Positions 1 through 6,068 of a stretch of DNA of 28,444 bases are shown in pieces. The stretch lies in contig CAJJNP010000021.1 of the NCBI GenBank assembly GCA_905193145.1, positions 1 to 28,444 of the forward strand, in the 5' to 3' direction. The position numbers and the translations under genes were made by a program. The DNA is from an uncultured Odoribacter sp. Lineage in GTDB: Bacteria; Bacteroidota; Bacteroidia; Bacteroidales; Marinifilaceae. Under the pieces are notes generated by a model, which saw only the letters and a program-made list of their open reading frames with translations, did not search any database and was not told the DNA's origin. How positions within the stretch are numbered: position 1 is the first letter of the stretch; the number at the start of each line of letters is the position of its first letter.

Positions 1-429
1 AAGGTGTGTGGTTGGCGTCAGTGGTCGGTCGCTTTTCAGCTGAACGCGGCCAGCCAATGACAACGGACGGTCAAACCACGTGTACATGATGGGACCTCCA
101 TATACCTCTGTATTCAGTTTTAGGTATTTCCCTTCCACCAACATTTCTGCGTTGGGTTTGATTTTGAAAGTAGGAGAGTCGCTGTGTGCACAAATCAATT
201 TAAATCCTTCTTCTGCAATATTGCCGTTTCCGGGAATAAAGGCATATAAGGATGAGTGGTTTTTGGTTACAAAATATTTTCCGCCATGCTCGATGTGCCA
301 TGCCTCGCCGGAAAACAGTTGTTTGAATCCGTTAGCCTGCAGGCGTTGTTTGATATTTTGTACGGCATGAAAGCTTGTCGGGCTTTCATAGATAAAATCC
401 AATAAATCCAATGCTGCTTGTTTTTCCAT
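1..429 (-). CDS. M18 family aminopeptidase, N-terminal part (truncated by window edge)
   Basis: The minus strand from ATG at 427-429 reads open through base 1, giving the first 143 residues of a protein. M18 (aspartyl aminopeptidase-like) enzymes are cytosolic dinuclear-zinc peptidases that remove N-terminal residues, often acidic ones, from peptides; family members are usually about 430 residues, so roughly two thirds is missing to the left. The start ALDLLDFIYESPTSFHAV is typical of the family. The metal-binding motif CAHSDSP is at residues 81-87, with His82 the expected zinc ligand, and GGPIMYTWFDRPL near residue 115 is another conserved family block. The gene lies 58 bases downstream of the EamA permease on the same strand but also has its own -7 element. 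Family assignment is firm; substrate preference cannot be seen. Confidence 0.9.
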   Translation of the reverse strand, partial: MEKQAALDLLDFIYESPTSFHAVQNIKQRLQANGFKQLFSGEAWHIEHGGKYFVTKNHSSLYAFIPGNGNIAEEGFKLICAHSDSPTFKIKPNAEMLVEGKYLKLNTEVYGGPIMYTWFDRPLSLAGRVQLKSDRPLTPTTHL

Positions 430-459
430 GTTATATTAATTTTTATATGGTTTCTATGG

Positions 460-467
460 CAAAGTTA
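460..467 (-). promoter_or_regulatory. Candidate -7 promoter element for the M18 aminopeptidase
   Basis: Read on the minus strand this is TAACTTTG, a full match to the Bacteroidota -7 consensus TAnnTTTG, about 31 bases before the start codon. No clear TTTG -33 box lies at the usual distance, so the gene may be co-transcribed with the permease as well. Confidence 0.45.
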
Positions 468-487
468 AGAAAATACTCGTTAAAACT

Positions 488-1408
488 TTATCGTTTGTCC
501 GTTAATCTTTCATCGTCCTTTGCCTTGCTTTGTGTTACCAGGTAAACACCGCTGAACACCATAAGGGCTGCCAACGGTTTGTCCCAGGTGAAAATGTCCT
601 GCCCGATAAAAATGGCAATAGCTGATGCGACAATGGGTTGGACATTGTTGTACATACTGGCTGTTGTTGGTCGTATGCGTTTTAATGCCATGGGGACGAG
701 TATATAGGCCACGCCTGTGGCTATCATGACAACGTATGCCAGACGCCACCAGATGTGCCATCCTGCCTCTGTCGAGAACATACGGGCTTCCGGCAATTCG
801 CGTATACCAAGGGGGATTGCAATGATGGCTGCAAAAAGAAACATCCATTTCATGAGGGTGACGGGGCTGTATCGTTGTGATATCGGACGTGTGATGACCA
901 GGTAGATGGCATATGTTACTACATTTACTACACATAACAAGTTGCCGATGAGGCTTCCTTTACCGGTCTGTCCATGTGAGGAGCATAGTATAATCAATAA
1001 GGCTCCTGATGCCCCGAGGGTGACGCCGATGGCTTTTTTCCAGCTGATAGGTTCCTTGAGTACAAGAGCAGCCAGCAGCATAACGGCAATAGGGGTCATG
1101 GCTGCAATGATGGAGATGTTTACGGGCGAGGTGAAACGTAGCGCATTGGCAAAGGATAGTTGAGCCCCGATAAGTCCGAATACTCCTCCCCAGAATAAAA
1201 TGAATAAATCTTTCTTTGTCACGCGTTCTTGCACCGTGAAAAGACTGATTCCCCAAAAAACAAGGGCTGCAAATACCATACGTATGGAAGTCAGCCCATA
1301 CGGACTAATCCATTCGGGAACGATGGTTTTGGCAATGGGGGTGTTGAATCCGAAAATAAGGTTGGTTGTTAAAATAGCGAGATGTCCGCCCCATTTCTCT
1401 TTTGTCAT
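488..1408 (-). CDS. EamA/DMT-superfamily transporter
   Basis: A 306-residue, very hydrophobic protein with about ten membrane segments in two EamA-type repeats. The N-terminal pattern HLAILTTNLIFGFNTPIAK and the later TSIRMVFAALVFW are typical of EamA permeases (drug/metabolite transporter superfamily). The second half contains the matching VAYILVPMALKRIRPTTAS stretch, which fits the loop and helix of repeat two. Length is as usual for the family. Such proteins sit in the inner membrane and export amino acids, metabolites or drugs; the substrate cannot be told from sequence. It is the upstream gene of a possible two-gene unit with the aminopeptidase, which would suit peptide or amino-acid handling, though that is only inference from the order. 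Confidence 0.88.
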   Translation of the reverse strand: MTKEKWGGHLAILTTNLIFGFNTPIAKTIVPEWISPYGLTSIRMVFAALVFWGISLFTVQERVTKKDLFILFWGGVFGLIGAQLSFANALRFTSPVNISIIAAMTPIAVMLLAALVLKEPISWKKAIGVTLGASGALLIILCSSHGQTGKGSLIGNLLCVVNVVTYAIYLVITRPISQRYSPVTLMKWMFLFAAIIAIPLGIRELPEARMFSTEAGWHIWWRLAYVVMIATGVAYILVPMALKRIRPTTASMYNNVQPIVASAIAIFIGQDIFTWDKPLAALMVFSGVYLVTQSKAKDDERLTDKR

Positions 1409-1450
1409 ATAATATAAAATATGTCTGTTTGTTTATTTCTGATTGTATGG

Positions 1451-1458
1451 CAAAAGTA
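1451..1458 (-). promoter_or_regulatory. Candidate -7 promoter element for the EamA transporter
   Basis: On the minus strand this reads TACTTTTG, a full match to TAnnTTTG, 42 bases before the ATG at 1406-1408. The -33 region has no clear TTTG. Confidence 0.4.
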
Positions 1459-1479
1459 CAAATAATTGTCGGTATTTGT

Positions 1480-1516
1480 TGTTTTCATCAAGCGATACGA
1501 TGTTTTTATAATGTCT
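1480..1516 (-). pseudogene. Relic of the C-terminal end of a B-family array gene
   Basis: The stretch from 1477 to 1513 aligns with the 3' end of the intact B1 gene (2815-2850) with one inserted base and a few substitutions, including shared blocks ttttcatcaa and gatgtttttataat. In B1 this DNA encodes the terminal DYKNIAPFDEK segment. Similarity stops at about 1514, so only the last dozen codons survive. It marks the downstream limit of the duplicated array and shows that a further copy once existed there. Confidence 0.55.
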
Positions 1517-1577
1517 TGATTCCGTCCCGAAAAGTCGGATATTTCAAATCAGACAACATTTTTGTAATGGGGTAATT

Positions 1578-2039
1578 TTATTCTCTTTTAGGAGGAATTG
1601 CATAGCAGGTATTAATATGCCCATAGATGGACATCCCTGGAGTTAGATGTTGTATGACAATTTTTCCCTCAGATACTTCGATTAGTTTGTATCTGAATGT
1701 GTATATAACGGATGGAGTATGGCTTGTATTTAGAATCATATATTGCCCTTTTGTTGCTTTTCCAATTTTTTCAGGCTTAAATACTTCATCCAATGTATCG
1801 CTCAAATAGTATGTAGCAGTATATATCTCCAAGTCACCTTCTTCAGTTATTGTAGAGTCTATTTGTTGTGTTTTGGTAAAGGTGAAAAAAGAGGTTTCTT
1901 TATCATCTTTATCATAAATATCAGGATACCATTTTTTGCTCATCAGAATTTCTTGCATGTTTTTTGTGCTTTGGGAAAATAAATTAATAACAAAGATGTT
2001 TGTTAAAATCAGTACGATAGAAAAGAATTTAGCTTTCAT
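1578..2039 (-). CDS. Small secreted protein, unknown function, possibly lipocalin-like
   Basis: I do not recognise this 153-residue protein. The start at 2039 is preferred: it begins MKAKFFSIVLILTNIFVINL, a clear signal peptide ending near NLFSQ. The in-frame ATG at 2066 only adds nine residues encoded by the tail of a decayed B copy. The mature part is rich in beta-strand patterns (ATYYLSDTLDE, QYMILNTSHT, GKIVIQHLTP) and starts with an ILMSKKWYPD segment, which resembles small lipocalin-like domains of Bacteroidota; this is a fold guess only. It lacks the LTQEEW-type core of its A and B neighbours and so is not an obvious member of either family. It lies at the downstream end of the array and has no promoter of its own that I can see. 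Confidence 0.65.
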   Translation of the reverse strand: MKAKFFSIVLILTNIFVINLFSQSTKNMQEILMSKKWYPDIYDKDDKETSFFTFTKTQQIDSTITEEGDLEIYTATYYLSDTLDEVFKPEKIGKATKGQYMILNTSHTPSVIYTFRYKLIEVSEGKIVIQHLTPGMSIYGHINTCYAIPPKRE

Positions 2040-2053
2040 ATTAGTTATGTTTT

Positions 2054-2208
2054 CTTTAAGCGGCACGATATTTTTATAGTGGATAGCATTAAGGTTTTAA
2101 TACGCTGCGGAGTCATCTATCTTTTGTTACTTTTCCCAGCGAATAAATCCCCTGAGCCTGTGCGGCAGTAAAGTACATTACTGATAAAATTACAAATAAT
2201 ATTTTCAT
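2054..2208 (-). pseudogene. Internally deleted B-family gene (B0)
   Basis: From ATG at 2206-2208 the minus strand encodes a signal peptide nearly identical to those of B1 and B2 (MKILFVILSVMYFTAAQAQG), continues to GKVTK, then stops at 2113-2115 after 31 residues. Immediately downstream, 2054-2095 aligns with the last codons of B1 (the LDAIDYKNIAPFDEK region), out of frame. About 130 codons between these two ends are gone. As in the intact pair, the ATG lies two bases after the stop codon of the preceding A gene. This is an internal-deletion remnant, unlikely to make a functional protein, although a 31-residue secreted peptide could still be translated. Confidence 0.75.
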
Positions 2209-2210
2209 GA

Positions 2211-2789
2211 TTATGGACAGTTATGTTTGAAGAAGAATGGAGAAAATGCAAAGCCAAATACTTTTTTTTGTTCTTCGGCTGTTGGTTTTCTCTCATCTTT
2301 ATTCCACCATAGAAAACCTTCGGTATCAACTTTCATTTTTATGAAATCTTGATAGATTGCATACAACTTTTCATCGGTAAACACGTGACTAATATCTTCA
2401 TTGAAAATGAATTTAGCATATAAAATATTTCCAGAGTAATTAAAGTGAAAGAGAATTTTTGCTTTTATAGTCTTATTTTCTTTATCCATTAATAGCCTTA
2501 TTTCTTCAATAGTCAGATGTTTCTTTAGGACCTGCTCAATGAATTGAGTAGTAAATCCGGTCCAGTTTCTGGTAGAATAGTCTTTATTTAAATATTCTAC
2601 TTTTGTCAAAATCATACCTGGTCGTTTATCTGTCGGAATGGCAAATAAAGGAGCAGCAATAATAGATTTACTACTACTGATTGAGTATTCAAAATATTTT
2701 TCTTTCCATTCTGTTTGTATAGAATCCTGATTTCCGATGGCAGAAAAGGTAATTAGAATTAAAATGATAGATATGAGCAGTTGTTTCAT
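2211..2789 (-). CDS. Secreted array protein, family A, copy 1
   Basis: A 192-residue protein of no recognised family, with a signal peptide MKQLLISIILILITFSAIGN. The mature protein has an LTIEEIRLL segment (about residues 97-105), a strand pair around FHFNYSGNILYAKFIF (about 117-132), a YAIYQDFIKMKVD helix, then EGFLWW and a C-terminal FFFKHNCP with a terminal cysteine. It is a paralogue of the A copy at 3370-3942, with which it shares nearly identical DNA over the signal peptide. Its core layout (short helix with LT-EE, SG strand pair, LY helix) is also matched in the B proteins, so A and B are probably distant homologues. It lies 11 bases after B1 in the same transcript. Export to periplasm or outside is predicted; function is unknown. 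Confidence 0.72.
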   Translation of the reverse strand: MKQLLISIILILITFSAIGNQDSIQTEWKEKYFEYSISSSKSIIAAPLFAIPTDKRPGMILTKVEYLNKDYSTRNWTGFTTQFIEQVLKKHLTIEEIRLLMDKENKTIKAKILFHFNYSGNILYAKFIFNEDISHVFTDEKLYAIYQDFIKMKVDTEGFLWWNKDERKPTAEEQKKVFGFAFSPFFFKHNCP

Positions 2790-2800
2790 GACAAATGTTT

Positions 2801-3367
2801 TTATGTGTTATTTGTTTTTTCATCAAACGGCGCGATGTTTTTATAATCGATAGCATCCAAATATTTTATGTTTTTAAATAGGGAAAAATCTTTACAGGGG
2901 ATTAATTCCATTACTTCCTTCAACCGTTTTTCCAGTTCATATAGCCTGTCAGGGGACATGTACATCATAACAGGATCTGTTTTTCTGAATTTAAAAATGA
3001 TTTCTTTTGGTTTCCCAGAAGTATTGGCTGTGATATTAAATAACAGAAAATATGTACCTTTTATTTCTTTTAATTTCTTCCATTCCTCCTGAGTTAGGAC
3101 TTCTTTGAATATGGTTAGCAGATCTTCCTGTGAATTTTTGAGATGGGATGGTAAAAAATCATCATCATAAATCTTCCCATCTTTATAATACATGACATCG
3201 GTGGTATCTGTATTATGAACATTGCTTACACTAACAACTAGTTTCATGCTTTCGTTGCAGTAATAAGAAGCGGAATCACCTTTTGTTACTTTTCCCGGCG
3301 AATAAATCCCCTGAGCCTGTGTGGCAGTAATGTACATTACCGATAAAATTACAAATAATATTTTCAT
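2801..3367 (-). CDS. Secreted array protein, family B, copy 1
   Basis: A 188-residue protein of unknown function. The signal peptide MKILFVILSVMYITATQAQ is followed by GIYSPGKVTKGDSASYYC, whose cysteine is shared with copy B2. The core contains LTQEEWKKLK (about residues 91-100), ITANTSGKPKEIIFKF (about 112-127) and a DRLYELEKRLKEV helix, ending DYKNIAPFDEK. The SG-strand pair resembles a pattern common in small beta-rich periplasmic domains, but I would not assign a family. Its start lies two bases beyond the stop of A2, so translation is probably coupled. The first 120 bp are a near-perfect repeat of the start of B2, while the rest is clearly diverged. Confidence 0.72.
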   Translation of the reverse strand: MKILFVILSVMYITATQAQGIYSPGKVTKGDSASYYCNESMKLVVSVSNVHNTDTTDVMYYKDGKIYDDDFLPSHLKNSQEDLLTIFKEVLTQEEWKKLKEIKGTYFLLFNITANTSGKPKEIIFKFRKTDPVMMYMSPDRLYELEKRLKEVMELIPCKDFSLFKNIKYLDAIDYKNIAPFDEKTNNT

Positions 3368-3374
3368 GATTATG
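3255..3374 (-). repeat. Direct repeat, copy 1: signal-peptide end of B1
   Basis: This 120-bp stretch covers the first 38 codons or so of B1 and a few bases upstream of its ATG. It matches 4407-4526 at 119 of 120 positions by eye, the one difference being c versus t in the block cattac(c/t)gataaa. Part of the same repeat is present with a few changes at 2118-2214. Confidence 0.85.
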
Positions 3375-3942
3375 GACAGTTATTTTTAAAGAAGAATGGC
3401 AAACTAACAGAGCCGAATGCTTTCTTCTGTTCTTCGGTTGTTGGTTTTTTACCTTTAAGCCACCATAGAAAACCTTCGGTATCAACTTTCATTTTCATGA
3501 AATCCTGATAGATTGCATATAGCTTCTCATCTGTGAATATGTGGTTTACATCTTTTCTCCACAAAAACCAGGCATATAATATCTCTCCTGAATAACTGAA
3601 TTCGAAACATATCTCAGCTTTTGCTCTATAGCTTTTAGAGTCGTTTAATAGTCTTATTTCTTCAATGGTTAAATGTTTCTTTAATGCCTGTTCAATGAAT
3701 TGTGTTGTAAATTCAGTCCACTCTCTTGTAGAGTAGTCCTTGTTACAAAATTCTACTTTTGTATAGAGCATATCCGGACGCTCGTGGGTAGAAGCGGAGA
3801 ATAAAGGAAAAGCTGCGATAAGTCGCTTGGAAGTAGAATATTTAAAATATTTTCCTTTCCATTCTGTTTGAGTGGAATCCTGATTTCCGAAGGCAGAAAA
3901 GGTAATCAGAATTAAAATGATAGATATGAGCAGTTGTTTCAT
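3370..3942 (-). CDS. Secreted array protein, family A, copy 2
   Basis: A 190-residue paralogue of the protein at 2211-2789, with the same signal peptide (MKQLLISIILILITFSAFGN) and the same landmarks: STREWTEFTTQFIEQALKKH, LTIEEIRLL, an FEFSYSGEILYAWFLW strand pair, YAIYQDFMKMKVDTEGFLWW and a C-terminal FFFKNNCP. Differences from copy 1 are spread through the mature part. It is the second gene of the array, 22 bases after B2, and is followed by B1 with a two-base gap. Function unknown; a secreted or periplasmic location is predicted from the signal peptide, with no lipobox cysteine. Confidence 0.72.
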   Translation of the reverse strand: MKQLLISIILILITFSAFGNQDSTQTEWKGKYFKYSTSKRLIAAFPLFSASTHERPDMLYTKVEFCNKDYSTREWTEFTTQFIEQALKKHLTIEEIRLLNDSKSYRAKAEICFEFSYSGEILYAWFLWRKDVNHIFTDEKLYAIYQDFMKMKVDTEGFLWWLKGKKPTTEEQKKAFGSVSLPFFFKNNCP

Positions 3943-3964
3943 GACAAATGGTTTTTATGTGTCA

Positions 3965-4519
3965 TTAGTTTTTTTCATCAAACGGTGCAATGTTTTTATA
4001 GCGGATAGAGTCAAAGTACTTTATCTTCTTGAATTGTGAAAAGTATGCACGAGGGTGCAGTTCCAATACCTTCTTCAACCGTTTTTCCAGTTCATACAGC
4101 CTGTCGGGAGGCATGTGCGTCATGACGGGGTCTGTCTCTCTGAATTTAAAAATGATTTCTTCCGCTTTCCCTGAAGTGTTTGCCGTAATTTCTATTAATA
4201 GAAGAAACGAATTTTTTCCCTTTAGCTTTTCCCATTCCTCCTGGGTTAGGAAATCCTTGAATACGGACAGTAGGTTTTCCTGCGAGTGTTTAAGGGGGAC
4301 GGCAAAGTTCTCATCATCAAACTCCCTTCCGTCTTTGTAGTACATGATATGACTTGTGTCCACATTCAGGATGTTCCCGACTTCAAGGAAAATGCTCAAA
4401 TTCTTCTTGCAGTAATAAGAAGCGGAATCACCTTTTGTTACTTTTCCCGGCGAATAAATCCCCTGAGCCTGTGTGGCAGTAATGTACATTACTGATAAAA
4501 TTACAAATAATATTTTCAT
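3965..4519 (-). CDS. Secreted array protein, family B, copy 2 (first gene of the array)
   Basis: The promoter-proximal gene of the array. I start it at 4519 (MKILFVILSVMYITATQAQ), giving 184 residues; an in-frame ATG seven codons earlier would put MKLQFII before the signal peptide and is not needed. Mature landmarks match B1: SASYYC, LTQEEWEKLK, ITANTSGKAEEIIFKF, DRLYELEKRLKKV and a terminal KNIAPFDEKN. The second cysteine of B1 (ELIPCKDF) is missing here (ELHPRAYF). No known family was recognised. A minus-strand promoter candidate lies at 4565-4595, in the region shared with the divergent TetR genes. Confidence 0.72.
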   Translation of the reverse strand: MKILFVILSVMYITATQAQGIYSPGKVTKGDSASYYCKKNLSIFLEVGNILNVDTSHIMYYKDGREFDDENFAVPLKHSQENLLSVFKDFLTQEEWEKLKGKNSFLLLIEITANTSGKAEEIIFKFRETDPVMTHMPPDRLYELEKRLKKVLELHPRAYFSQFKKIKYFDSIRYKNIAPFDEKN

Positions 4520-4526
4520 GATTATG
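4407..4526 (-). repeat. Direct repeat, copy 2: signal-peptide end of B2
   Basis: Second copy of the 120-bp repeat at 3255-3374, covering the start of B2. The rest of the two genes is clearly diverged, so the repeat boundary coincides with the end of the signal peptide plus a short mature N-terminus ending at the SASYYC cysteine. Confidence 0.85.
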
Positions 4527-4564
4527 AATTGTAGTTTCATGAACAGAATAATTGATGCCTACAA

Positions 4565-4595
4565 CAAATCTATGAAAACAGAATGACAAAACCAA
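4565..4595 (-). promoter_or_regulatory. Candidate promoter of the A/B array
   Basis: On the minus strand a full-match -7 element TAGATTTG lies at 4565-4572. Nineteen bases further upstream is TTGG (4592-4595) in the place of the -33 TTTG. This would give a leader of about 40 bases before B2. The region lies back to back with the TetR promoter at 4710-4717. Confidence 0.45.
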
Positions 4596-4709
4596 TATTT
4601 TATATAAATTTGATAAAATATTTTTTTAATACAATATGTGTCGTAATTTATTGCCTCAAATTCAAGGCAGAAACTGTATGTATAATTTTTTTCGTTTGTG
4701 TATTTTATG

Positions 4710-4717
4710 TATTTTTG
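4710..4717 (+). promoter_or_regulatory. Candidate -7 promoter element of the TetR pair
   Basis: TATTTTTG is a full match to TAnnTTTG, 20 bases before the ATG at 4738. The -33 position holds only a T run. The transcript would have a leader of only about 15 bases and would begin inside the adjacent dyad motif. Confidence 0.45.
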
Positions 4718-4735
4718 CATACCGAAAAGTATAAA
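4718..4735 (+). promoter_or_regulatory. Candidate TetR operator, copy 1
   Basis: The 18-bp sequence cataccgaaaagtataaa recurs exactly at 5969-5986. Its core is an inverted repeat, ATAC-N6-GTAT. Here it starts one base after the -7 element, covering the expected transcription start, and ends two bases before the first TetR start codon. This placement fits autorepression by one or both TetR proteins; binding itself is inference. Confidence 0.6.
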
Positions 4736-4737
4736 CC

Positions 4738-5337
4738 ATGGCGGATTTAAGAGATGAAATAGTAAATAAGTCCTTTTTTCAATTTTTGAACAAGGGGTAT
4801 GGTGCCTGTTCGTTGAAGGATTTGGAAGCGGCAACAGGGCTGACAAAGGGGGCTTTTTATTACTATTTTCGCAATAAGGAAGAGATTTTAAAAGCGGGTA
4901 TTGAAAAATATCTTTCAGTGAGCAGCGAGATGAGTGAGGAGGAGTTTTTGAAAATAAGTTCGTTGAGGGAGTACATTCTTGTCCTGGTGGATAGAAAGGA
5001 GAGAAATGCTGAGCGATGGCAGGAGCTGTTCGAGTTTTTTATCATAGAAGTGGCTTTCTTTCAATTAATTTTGGAGGTTGAAAATCTTTTTCCGGTATTT
5101 CGTCATAGTATTGATAAGCTATCACGTTTGAGGTTGGGACGTTGGGAGTTTATGATTTTGAAAGCCAAACAGACTGGTGAAATCAAGGCGGAATTGGATA
5201 CATCTGTGTTGGCAAGAAATTTGATGTCGGTGTCTACCAGTATGGTGAATATTGATTTGAGTACTGAAAATATGAGGATTGCATTCTCGGATATGCGGAT
5301 GCAGTTTGAGCAATATTATTTATTGATAAAGAAATGA
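4738..5337 (+). CDS. TetR/AcrR family transcriptional regulator, first of a pair
   Basis: A 199-residue protein of usual TetR length. The N-terminal DNA-binding domain (about residues 5-55) has the family pattern SLKDLEAATGLTKGAFYYYF followed by NKEEIL; the recognition helix lies in LTKGAFYYY. The C-terminal ligand-binding and dimerisation part is less conserved but shares DTSVLARNLMSVSTSM and a FEQYYLLIKK end with the next gene. The stop codon overlaps the start of the second TetR gene (ATGA at 5334-5337), so the two are translationally coupled. An 18-bp dyad motif sits directly before the gene and before the efflux genes downstream. By family and context it probably represses the efflux cassette and itself, released by an unknown ligand. 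Confidence 0.9.
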   Translation: MADLRDEIVNKSFFQFLNKGYGACSLKDLEAATGLTKGAFYYYFRNKEEILKAGIEKYLSVSSEMSEEEFLKISSLREYILVLVDRKERNAERWQELFEFFIIEVAFFQLILEVENLFPVFRHSIDKLSRLRLGRWEFMILKAKQTGEIKAELDTSVLARNLMSVSTSMVNIDLSTENMRIAFSDMRMQFEQYYLLIKK

Positions 5338-5942
5338 CCAATACAAGGCAGCAGATAATAGAGACGGCTTTTCTCCTTTTCTTGAAAAAGGGGTTTAAGG
5401 CTGCACGTTTGAGTGATATTGAGAGAGCTGCCAAGATAACTCGCGGTACTTTTTATTACCATTTTTCCGGTAAGGAAGAGGTTTTGAAAGAAGGATTGCG
5501 TGCTTATTATGCCTTGCTGGATGCCAAACGTACCGAGGAATTCGGACGTATTTCAACATTAAGGGAATATGTTGATTTGACGATTCGAAAGCTGATGGAT
5601 ATAGATAATTATACAGCTAGGGAATTCAGTAGCGAGATTCCTGAGATTTTGTGTCTTTCATTGATTGTGGAGGTGATAGCCGTGTATCCGGAATTAAAGC
5701 AGGTGGTGGCTGAATCAAAGATGCTGCGTTTGTCAAAATTGGAACAGTTGATTTTAAATGCAAAGCTGGCTGGAGAGTTGAGACCGGAGATTGAAACTTC
5801 GGTTTTGGCGAAGAATTTATTGAATATAGGTGCTGGAGTGTTGAATTATTTGATTATGCATCAAGATGTTTCGTATGCATTGTCATCTGTGAGGTTGCAA
5901 TATGAGCAATTGTATCTTTTGGCTTCTAAAACGGAGGAATAG
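5334..5942 (+). CDS. TetR/AcrR family transcriptional regulator, second of a pair
   Basis: A 202-residue paralogue of the preceding gene. The DNA-binding domain shows RLSDIERAAKITRGTFYYHF then GKEEVL. The C-terminal part carries ETSVLAKNLLNIGAGVLNYL and YEQLYLLASK, aligned with matching segments in the first protein, so the two arose by duplication. It starts inside the stop codon of its partner by a four-base overlap, an arrangement that favours equal synthesis and possible heterodimers. The recognition-helix regions differ (TKGAFYYY versus TRGTFYYH), so the two may contact DNA slightly differently. The adaptor gene of the first efflux cassette begins 126 bases downstream behind a second copy of the putative operator. 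Confidence 0.9.
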   Translation: MTNTRQQIIETAFLLFLKKGFKAARLSDIERAAKITRGTFYYHFSGKEEVLKEGLRAYYALLDAKRTEEFGRISTLREYVDLTIRKLMDIDNYTAREFSSEIPEILCLSLIVEVIAVYPELKQVVAESKMLRLSKLEQLILNAKLAGELRPEIETSVLAKNLLNIGAGVLNYLIMHQDVSYALSSVRLQYEQLYLLASKTEE

Positions 5943-5968
5943 GTGCAATTGATTTTTTTGAATATCAA

Positions 5969-5986
5969 CATACCGAAAAGTATAAA
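5969..5986 (+). promoter_or_regulatory. Candidate TetR operator, copy 2
   Basis: An exact second copy of cataccgaaaagtataaa with the ATAC-N6-GTAT dyad. It lies 17-18 bases upstream of a full-match -7 element at 6004-6011, so it covers the expected -33 contact region of the efflux promoter. Repression by blocking sigma binding is the natural reading. Confidence 0.6.
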
Positions 5987-6003
5987 AAATTACGGTGTGG
6001 ATG

Positions 6004-6011
6004 TACTTTTG
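6004..6011 (+). promoter_or_regulatory. Candidate -7 promoter element of the first efflux cassette
   Basis: TACTTTTG matches TAnnTTTG fully and lies 57 bases before the adaptor start codon. The -33 position falls in the operator motif (gtat) rather than a TTTG. Confidence 0.45.
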
Positions 6012-6068
6012 GCATATTTGTTGTAGATTTTAATAATTTGTATAGAGAATTCAATAATTTAGTGCAAT

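Noticed and set aside
1500..1560. Terminator at the end of the A/B array
   Set aside because: Only a four- or five-base imperfect stem (tccga/tcggga) without a T run was found.
2040..2066. Upstream ATG at 2066 for the small secreted protein
   Set aside because: The extra nine residues derive from the out-of-frame tail of the deleted B copy; the signal peptide begins at the ATG at 2039.
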